Shown in pieces: positions 56,462-64,000 of a DNA stretch of 64,000 nucleotides. The stretch is from Owenia fusiformis. Its lineage: Eukaryota; Annelida; Polychaeta; Sabellida; Oweniidae. How positions within the stretch are numbered: the first letter of the stretch is position 1; each line of letters begins with the position of its first letter. A program made the position numbers and the translations under genes. The notes under the pieces were generated by a model. That model was not told the DNA's origin. It worked only from the letters and a program-made list of their open reading frames with translations, and did not search any database. The DNA is taken from the NCBI GenBank assembly GCA_903813345.2, contig CAIIXF020000006.1, forward strand, positions 24,621,936 through 24,685,935, written 5' to 3'.

Positions 56462-56494
56462 TTTTGCCCCCCACTAACAAAAAAGTGGAGGGGC
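56452..56494 (+). promoter_or_regulatory. Programmed -1 ribosomal frameshift signal between gag and pol
   Basis: The heptamer A-AAA-AAC (56452-56458) is in the correct gag phase and is followed at once by the gag stop TAA. After a 7-base spacer, a stem forms between GCCCCCCAC (56466-56474) and GTGGAGGGGC (56485-56494): nine pairs with one bulged A and a 10-base loop. The pol frame is -1 relative to gag and is open across the site. This is a complete, classical frameshift signal. Confidence 0.88.
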
Positions 56495-59400
56495 AGTCTT
56501 CAATTGAATCCAACAAAATGCATCATAAATCAGATAATGAGACTACCTTCTCGGAAAACCTTATTGGTAATGAAGCCCTTATACATACAAGCATTAATAA
56601 CAATGACACAATTTCAATGTTGGTTGATACAGGTTCCCGAGTTTCACTGATATATGAAAGCTACTATAATCAACATCTAAAAGGGCAATCAAATATAGAA
56701 AATTGCTTCATTAATTTAGTAGCTGCCAACCATACTCCTATTCCATACATTGGTTTTATCGTGGTCGATATTGAGGTTGCTGGCACAAAAATCAAAGATG
56801 CAAACATAATAGTGCAAAAAGATCCTGAAAACAAGAATAATAAATCAACTGCAAGGGTTGGAATCCTTGGAACAAATATCCTGAAACATCTGAAAATGTT
56901 TAAACATATATTGTGCACCGATGATACCCAGAAGCCAGATGAGGACTTCAACCTTAAACCACAAGCAGCACGTGTCTATGAGACAACAGTGATTCCAGCA
57001 AACTGTGAAGCTGATGTCGTATTGACTGTCCATGGCCGTACAGGAGTTGGTCTAATCGAGAATATCAACACCCCTACACCTGGAAACATCAAAATTATGA
57101 ACACATTAGTTGAAGTTACAAATAACAAAGCTGTTGCTAGACTCATCAATATCAGCCAATCTCCAGTCACCCTGTATAGAAGAACAAAACTAGGAAAATT
57201 CTCAAAAGTAGATATTCAAGAAGAATCTAGTCTTTTCCAAGATGGAAACAATGATGTCATTGTCACAGTAAACAAGATACAACCTGAAAATGAAGTCACA
57301 ATAGACAAGATATCGGAGCCCAATCTCATTGATTTTGATGGCACATCTGAAGATAAAGAAAAATTCCAAAATCTTCTACACAAATATGAGGATGTCTTTG
57401 CTTCTGATGACTTAGATCTGGGACATACAACTACAGTGAAACATGGCATAAAATTATCTGATGACATTCCTGTGAAGCAACCATTCAGACGGATCCCTCC
57501 CAACTACATCCAGGAAGTCAAACTACAAATAGATCAGATGTTAAGGAAAGGAATAATTCGCCCAAGCAACAGTGCTTATGCCAGTCCCATAGTCTGCGTC
57601 CGGAAAAAGTCTGGTGCACTTAGAATTTGTGTGGACTACAGAATTATCAACTCTAAAACTCACCGTGATGCATTTCCCCTACCACGTATTGAAGAAAGCA
57701 TGGATGTCATGAGAGGAGCAAAGTACTTCTCTTCACTCGATCTTCAATCAGCGTTCCACCAGATCGAAGTTGAAGAAGCCGACAAAGCTAAAACAGCATT
57801 TTCTACACAGTTTGGACTCTATGAATACAACAGAATGCCGTTCGGTCTAACCAATAGCCCAGCCAGTTACCAGAGATTAATGCAAACCATATTCCATGAG
57901 GAAAACATGAGCAGTCTTATGATATTCTTGGATGACATCCTGGTATTCTCAAATGACATTGATGAACATCTTCGTAAACTTGAAAATGTATTTGAGAAAC
58001 TGAGAAAACATGGATTAAAATTGGAAATTAGAAAATGTTTCTTTTTTAAGAAGCAAATCAAATATCTAGGGCATGTATTATCTGAAGAAGGAATATCTGT
58101 GGATCCTGAAAAAATTTGCGTGATTGAAAAATGGCCCGAACCAACCACTGTTTCAGATGTTCAGGCGTTCCTTGGATTTTGTGGATTTTATAGAAGATTT
58201 GTTATAGACTTTGGCAAAACAGCAAGCCCGTTGTATGATGTGATAACTGAAAACCTACCATCTGACAAAAGAACAAAGAAGAAGAAAACCAGAGCAAAGT
58301 GTAAGATTAAAGTAACACTTAATAGAAAGTCAAAAGCTGCTTTTGAAGAGATGAAAAAGAAAATGATGAGCACACCTGTACTTGGATACGCAGACTACAA
58401 CCTTCCTTTTAAAGTTGAGATAGATGCATCACTGACAGGATTGGGAGCCATACTAAGCCAAGTCCAGAATGGGAAAGTCAAGATCATTTCATATGCCCAT
58501 CGTAACCTTCGAAAGGGTGAAAAAAGTATGCACAAATTCAGTAGCAGAAAACTTGAGCTTTTGGCCATGAAATGGGCAGTTTCTGAAAAGTTTCGCGACT
58601 ATTTACTGGGGAGCAAGTTTACTATATTTACAGACAACAACCCATTAACACATCTCAAAACCAGCAAGCTGTCTGCAGTGGAACAAAGATGGGTTGGAGA
58701 ATTAGCTCCATTCAACTTTGACATCAAATACAATCCAGGCACTACTAACAGAGGTGCAGATATACTTTCAAGACTACAATCTGAAGGAGATGAGACAGAA
58801 GCTGAAGACTCAGATTCTGTTGAAGGTTTAGAATATAAGCCAAACATAGAAGACATCTCTAGTGAAAAAGTTAATCAAGTTATCACTGAAATAACCAAAA
58901 CTACAAAAGTGACGATACCAGATAACGCCATGAACAGCTCTAGTATAGATGTTAATGCTACTGACGTCCAGGATGAAAATATACTCAGTACCCCTCTTTT
59001 TGACACAATATCTATCCAGTCAATGATAAAGATGCAAGAAAATGATATTGGTATATCATTGCTCAAGAAATCGTTAGTCACTAAGCCTACACTAACTCAT
59101 CAACTTGATAGCAGATCTAAAACATTGCTGAGACAGAAGAAGAGAGTTATTTTAGATCAAGGAGTTTTATACAGAAAGATTATCATCAGAGGAGAACCCT
59201 TATGCCAACTGGTCGTACCATCGGAACTTGAAAATATCATAATGAAAGGAATGCATGATCATTTAGGACATCAGGCAGCAGAAAGAACTCTAGAACTAAT
59301 AAAGAGAAAATACTATTGGCCAAACATGAAGAAGTCTGTTGATAGGTATGTAGGTACTTGCAAAAGGTGCACTATTGCCAAACCATTAAATAACAAAAGA

Positions 59401-60456
59401 TGTACTCTTGGAACTATAACAGCAAAGTCCCCCAATGAAGTTGTGTGCATAGATTTTCTTAAAATTGATCAATCTGATGCTGGTATAGAAGATATTCTTG
59501 TCATTACTGATGTATTTTCAAAATTTTCTATATCTGTTGCATTGAGAAATCAGAAAGCTGAAAATGTGGCGAAATGTCTTATCAACAACTGGACTACAAA
59601 ATATGGGATCATGAAGCGTTTGCACAGTGACCAGGGACGCAATTTTGAGGGTCAAGTTATAGCCAAAATGTGTTCATTATATGGTATATCCAAATCACGC
59701 ACAACTGCTTATAATCCTATGGGCAATGGCCAAGTTGAAAGATATAATAAAACTCTGATTAGTATGATTCAAACTCTTGAACAAGAGAAAAAGTCTAAGT
59801 GGCAGTGTTATCTGTCTGAACTAAATTTTGCCTATAATGTAACACCACACTCAACAACAGGTTACAGTCCTTTCTACCTTATGTTTGGCAGGGAACCAAA
59901 CTTACCGACTGACATCATGGATGAGGAAGAGGACCATAATAAACCTTCTTGGCCTGAACTCCAACACCAAAGACAGACAGAAGCTTACAAGATTGCATCA
60001 GACAAAATGAGTAAAAAGGTAGAAAATAGAAAGAAGCCTTACAGAACAATGAAACATTTAAATGTTGGAAACCTTGTTTTATTGAAAAGGCATTATATAG
60101 GTCGTTGTAAGATAAAGGATGCATTTTCCTCTGATCCTTGGATTGTAACAGAAAATTTGGGTGGCAATGTCTACAAAATTTGTCAAGGTACTGAGAAAGT
60201 GAAGGTTGTGAATTTAAAAAACTTGAAGTTATATGCTACATCTAATGACGATACTTCGGATTCTGATGACGTTGACCATGAAGTATCTAGTGGAAATGAA
60301 TCTACAACTTCTGAAAGTGACAGTGATGACTCTAGTTCTGATGGCAGTTTTGAAATTTTACTTTTTTCAAAAAATCAGAGGGAGGAGGAGGACCCATCCG
60401 CTCTGCGAAGGTCAACAAGAATAAGACAAAAGCCTGATAGGTTAACATATACATAG
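56459..60456 (+). CDS. pol: Gypsy pol polyprotein (protease, RT, RNase H, integrase)
   Basis: The open frame of about 1330 codons lies in the -1 frame of gag and has no ATG at its start, so it is expected to be made as a gag-pol fusion. In order: aspartic protease LVDTGS (codons about 53-58 of the frame from 56464), reverse transcriptase with PFRRIPPNY, SSLDLQSAFHQIEV, MPFGLTNSP and the catalytic FLDDILVFS (about 485-495), RNase H from VEIDASLTGLGAIL (about 648), integrase zinc domain H-x4-H ... CKRC (about 925-975) and the D,D35E core, with CIDFLKI, HSDQGRNF and GQVERY. A GPY/F-like stretch and an acidic serine-rich tail end the protein. No chromodomain and no env were seen. The frame is uninterrupted, so the element may be active. 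Confidence 0.93.
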
Positions 60457-61146
60457 TATTAATTGTATGAGAAGATATATCAGTAAAATTACTTGCCTTA
60501 ATTGGTCGGTTATGTTAGTAAAATTACTTGCCTTAATTGGTCGGTAGACAGTATAATTACTTATCTTAATTGGTCGGTAATGTAGGAGTTTTTACATTAA
60601 TATTACTATTATTGTGTTGCCTAATATAACTAATTACAAATATGGATCACTTATACATGTAAGCCCATTTTTGAATTAATGATCTTAAAAATGCACATAT
60701 AAAGTGTATGATATTATAAACCAATTAAAATGCACATAAAAAGTGTATGAATTACATATTACGATAACACAACTTGCTCTTAATGTATTTCAATTTCATA
60801 AGTGGCCTAAAACCACAAATATATTCTGAAGCAATAGTGTTTTGCGCGCCGGTATGTACATAGTTGCACATAGTTAAGGTATTTTTGTATTTTGGGGTGT
60901 ACATTTTGGGCTAAAAAGCCAGTAAATGGCAACACATTTTGTATTAAAATGTAAAATGGCATATTAAGGCATTATTTCGGCATTCATTTATGTAAAAAGC
61001 ATTACTTTTAATGGCATATGTTTTAAAGGCATAATTCTCAGAATTCATTAACATTTAACTTTAGAATTGTATAACCATGTACACTTTTGGTCATAAAAAC
61101 AAAGTAATATTTAACTGTGATGGTCTGTCAACGTTGTCCGCGTGGA
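60457..61146 (+). other. Gypsy 3' untranslated region
   Basis: Contains three direct copies of a unit with AAATTACTTGCCTTAATTGG (60487-60585) and two of AAAATGCACAT...AAAGTGTATG (about 60690-60750). No env gene. The bases directly before the 3' LTR (GTTGTCCGCGTGGA) are not purine-rich. Confidence 0.75.
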
Positions 61147-61848
61147 TGTGACCAACTGCACTTTAAAGTTTATAGTTGCATTTATAGATGGCACTATATA
61201 GATTTCATGTTTCAATTCACATAAATAGCTGGCACATAAATGTGCAACTTCCTCTTGCTTACAGTCACTACAATAGCCACATATATATTTTTACCTCTCC
61301 AGAAAATCTACAAAATCATCCACAATCGTTCATATTGGTAAGCCATCCACTCTTTATTTTACTTTTATATGCTTTATTAGATATTACTTGATTAAATACA
61401 ACACATATTTCTGATATTTTACCAATCATTTATGGTATTTTTGTCAACTTAGAAATGTATTGTAATTTTTATTCAGGCAGTGTGTTAGGCCACAGATTCA
61501 CCACCATTGGTTCCTACATTTCCCTCAAGCTCAAAGCAAGAGCCAGTTCTGTAAGTTAACATGCCAAACATTCAATTAAGTTAGCATTCATGTTGTCAAA
61601 TGTAAAATAGTCAAATTAGATTGTGTTTCAAATAAACTTGCCAATGCCATTTCGTACTGTAATATTGATAAGCCTTGCCAATGCCAATGCCATTTCATAC
61701 TGTAATATTGATAAGCCTTGCCAATGCCATTTCATGCAATGTTATTATTATATTGTAATTGCTTGTTATGATTTGTTTCTAGCCCCTCTGGCTCTGTAAA
61801 GTGAATAAATTGACGTACACCACAAATCTAGTCGTTCGGTCGTTCACA
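61147..61848 (+). repeat. 3' LTR of the gypsy element (702 bp)
   Basis: Same length and, on visual comparison, the same sequence as the 5' LTR, including its internal duplication. Confidence 0.95.
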
Positions 61849-62037
61849 CCTACCTCGACATAATTATTGACCTCTTTTTAAAAACAAAATTATAAAATGC
61901 TTGTCAAGACAAATTGGTGAACAATCAAGTATAGCCTCGAGTAGTTTATTGTTATGGATGGCATAACAGTCTTATGGTATTACCCTTCCAATTCAGTAAG
62001 TTTAATAATATTCACAGCAAAAAATGTGAATCAAACC

Positions 62038-62560
62038 ACTGAATCCTGGAGTCAGGATTCATACAGGATTCATATGCACATATGAATCCTGTATGAATCC
62101 TGCCTCCAGGATTCATACAGGATTCGCTGTTTAAATAGTTTATAAATGAATCCTGCCTTCAGGAATCATACAGGATTCATATGCAATATAGTTTACAAAT
62201 GAATCCAGCCTTCAGGATTCGTACAGGATTCATATAGAAGGTAGTTTGCAAATGAATCCTGCCTTCAGGAATCATACAGGATTCATATGCAATATAGTTT
62301 ACAAATGAATCCAGCCTTCGGGATTCGTACAGGATTCATATAGAAGGTAGTTTGCAAATGAATCCTGCCTTCAGGAATCATACAGGATTCATATGCAATA
62401 TAGTTTACAAATGAATCCAGCCTTCAGGATTCGTACAGGATTCATATAGAAGGTAGTTTGCAAATGAATCCTGTAGCCAGGATTCAAGCAGGATTCATAT
62501 GCAATATAGTTTACAAATGAATCCAGCCTTCAGGAATCATACAGGAATCAAACGAAAATT
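62038..62560. repeat. Higher-order tandem repeat, 2 x 53 bp
   Basis: Two 53-bp unit types alternate: one with GAATCCTGCCTTCAGGAATC and ATGCAATATAGTTTACAAAT, the other with GAATCCAGCCTTCAGGATTC and ATAGAAGGTAGTTTGCAAAT. The 106-bp pair recurs about four times. GAATCCTG and CAGGATTC make each unit partly palindromic. Confidence 0.93.
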
Positions 62561-63880
62561 GGAATTGATGTGTATGTTTCTATTCTAACACTCACATTGG
62601 CGTATCGCATATATTACGCCAAATGCGCACAGGCGTACCAAATGAATTCGAAAAATTTAATAAAAATGTGTAATTATTTAAAAGTTGTTCTGTGTGCTAA
62701 TTTAAAATACATTGTTTTATTTATATTGTCTTCCCCGAATGGGTATATAAACTTTAAATATACATGTAGCCATGTTTATTGAAAAAAGGACATTGGTTTT
62801 ATTCGGTCCGTTTTATTCTTATTGGTATTAACTCGCAAATGTCACTACTGGAAATGGTTTTGTGTGGCCATGGCAGGGCAAGAAGGGCCCCCGAGGGTCA
62901 AAAGGGGCCGTTCTGTAAGATAACTTCTTCGGACGGGAGGTTTTTTACCACAGACTTACAGAAGTGGTGCCGTTAAAAGAGTTTCTTCTTGGAGAAGGTG
63001 CCGCCTAAATGAAACAAAGTGCAATGGCCATTGAGATCGATGCTGTCCCTGTCAGGAGATAATATCAGGCGATGTATATTTGATGATAAACAAACTTGGT
63101 GGGCCATCTTGCCCAATGGTTCTTCTTATCCTGGGTCTCTTACTCCGCTCCTACGCCCATTTCTCATTTCTTAATGCTAATATAGAATGCGTCACGTGTT
63201 ATGAAAGATTAGTAGGCCTCAATATTACAATTTGAACCCGATTTTGAAGCATCCTTCAAGATCGGTCCTTCACTGCTTTCATAGCAGCTCATGAATGTCA
63301 CAATGCAATGAATTACTCTTGGGCCGCAGGGATGATTTTGAAGCACCCCTGTAAGCCTTTAAATTACATTGAAATGATAGGCCCTAGGATAGATACGATC
63401 AATAATTCATTGGGAGTTCGATTTGGTATATTTGGTGTTTGCTTTGGAATAGCCTAATCCCGGGGGAATAATCACGAATCTCGCGAATCTACCCGGGGAA
63501 TCTACCTTACGTGAAAGTTAGTTAGCCTACATTCTATTGACAACGTAACATTCATTTGTCATCGTGACCTGCAGGTCATGCGAACCATCAACATGCAATG
63601 GTGTATGTTTACAAAAAACTGGAAATCAGGAGTTTTATTAAGACGGGACTTCCCCTTTTTATGTCACCACCAAAAGTGGTCACATATTGTTAAAGTCTCC
63701 AACTTTTTTATGTACGGTGTTTAGCGTCTGGGGTCGGCGTTCAGCGTCTGTAACAAATGGCGGGTGGTGACATTTTTCATGTTTATGCCTTGTTTAATAT
63801 TTAAGGCTCCAAATGAAATATGATATCTGATATCATCATGATGTTATTCTTATTATATTATTCTGTTTTGCAGGTGCCAA
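62561..63880. other. Non-coding stretch with a dispersed repeat
   Basis: GGCGTTCAGCGTCTGTAAC then AAATGGCGGGTGGTGACATTT (about 63732-63782) matches 28855-28905 in SCUBE (TTTCGGCGTCTGTAACAAAT then GGCAAGTTGTGACATTTTGC), so the two belong to one repeat family. No gene is supported. Confidence 0.5.
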
Positions 63881-63917
63881 TGAGTATGACACACAAGCAG
63901 TGACAATTGAGTTATAG
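63875..63917 (+). CDS. Possible last coding exon of an unseen gene (weak)
   Basis: A pyrimidine-rich TTCTGTTTTGCAG acceptor is followed by a short frame (ANEYDTQAVTIEL in phase 1) and TAG. Upstream exons were not found, so it may be chance. Confidence 0.15.
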
Positions 63918-64000
63918 CCCAGGGAGTTCAAGTTTATGCATCTTGCCTCAAGTAAAGTGTTAGTCCTTAAAGACAGGACTGTTGGGGAAATGGCACAGTT

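Larger units (their letters stand above)
52881..61848 (+). mobile_element. Full-length Ty3/gypsy LTR retrotransposon (8968 bp)
   Basis: Two 702-bp LTRs, identical as far as I could compare them, flank a gag gene, a pol gene and long leader and trailer regions. The order protease, reverse transcriptase, RNase H, integrase is that of Ty3/gypsy (Metaviridae-like) elements. There is no env frame after pol. The open frames are intact and the LTRs match, so the insertion looks recent. Oddly, the flanking pentamers (ACCGA and CCTAC) do not match, so there is no target duplication, and no clear polypurine tract precedes the 3' LTR. Confidence 0.93.

Noticed and set aside
56670-59081. Minus-strand open frames across gag-pol
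   Set aside because: They are shadows of the intact plus-strand retrotransposon genes.

Overview
The window is nuclear DNA of a metazoan, AT-rich, with GT-AG introns, dispersed transposons and many minisatellites. A myomodulin-type neuropeptide precursor (AMGMLRM-G repeats, as in annelids) points to a lophotrochozoan, perhaps an annelid or a relative such as a nemertean, brachiopod or phoronid. No species can be named from the sequence.

Host genes: (1) an intronless ATP-grasp ligase-like gene (4884-6221, +); (2) a two-exon gene for a secreted 234-residue protein of unrecognised family (12303-14445, +); (3) what appears to be a complete SCUBE gene (18270-36814, +), reconstructed here as 22 coding exons encoding 979 residues: signal peptide, nine EGF repeats, spacer, three GCC2/GCC3-type cysteine-rich repeats, a CUB domain and the conserved C-terminus; (4) the large last exon of a neuropeptide precursor (43658-45420, -) with 19 (A/G)MGMLRM-G copies preceded by a block of ten PRXG peptides.

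Mobile DNA: a degenerate PIF/Harbinger transposase gene (1197-2823, -), a LINE 3' fragment (3123-3518, -), a 378-bp MITE family with 9-bp target duplications that has inserted into itself (21958-22722) plus a 76-bp derivative, two further TIR elements (6887-7305, 10199-10597), a tRNA-like SINE head or pseudogene, a 1444-bp TIR element with CAC ends and a 5-bp duplication (38481-39924) lying inside a duplicated cassette of small ORF plus long hairpins (37820-40730), a mariner fossil (47840-48915), and a full-length Ty3/gypsy retrotransposon (52881-61848) with matching 702-bp LTRs and a textbook -1 frameshift signal between gag and pol.

Tandem arrays lie at 19.3-20.1, 35.4-36.1, 49.5-50.0 and 62.0-62.6 kb and inside the gypsy leader. 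The 35.4-kb array is an amplified copy of a SCUBE exon end together with its splice donor. The remaining sequence (about 7.3-12.3, 41.9-43.6, 45.4-47.8, 50.0-52.9 and 62.6-64 kb) shows no gene I can support.
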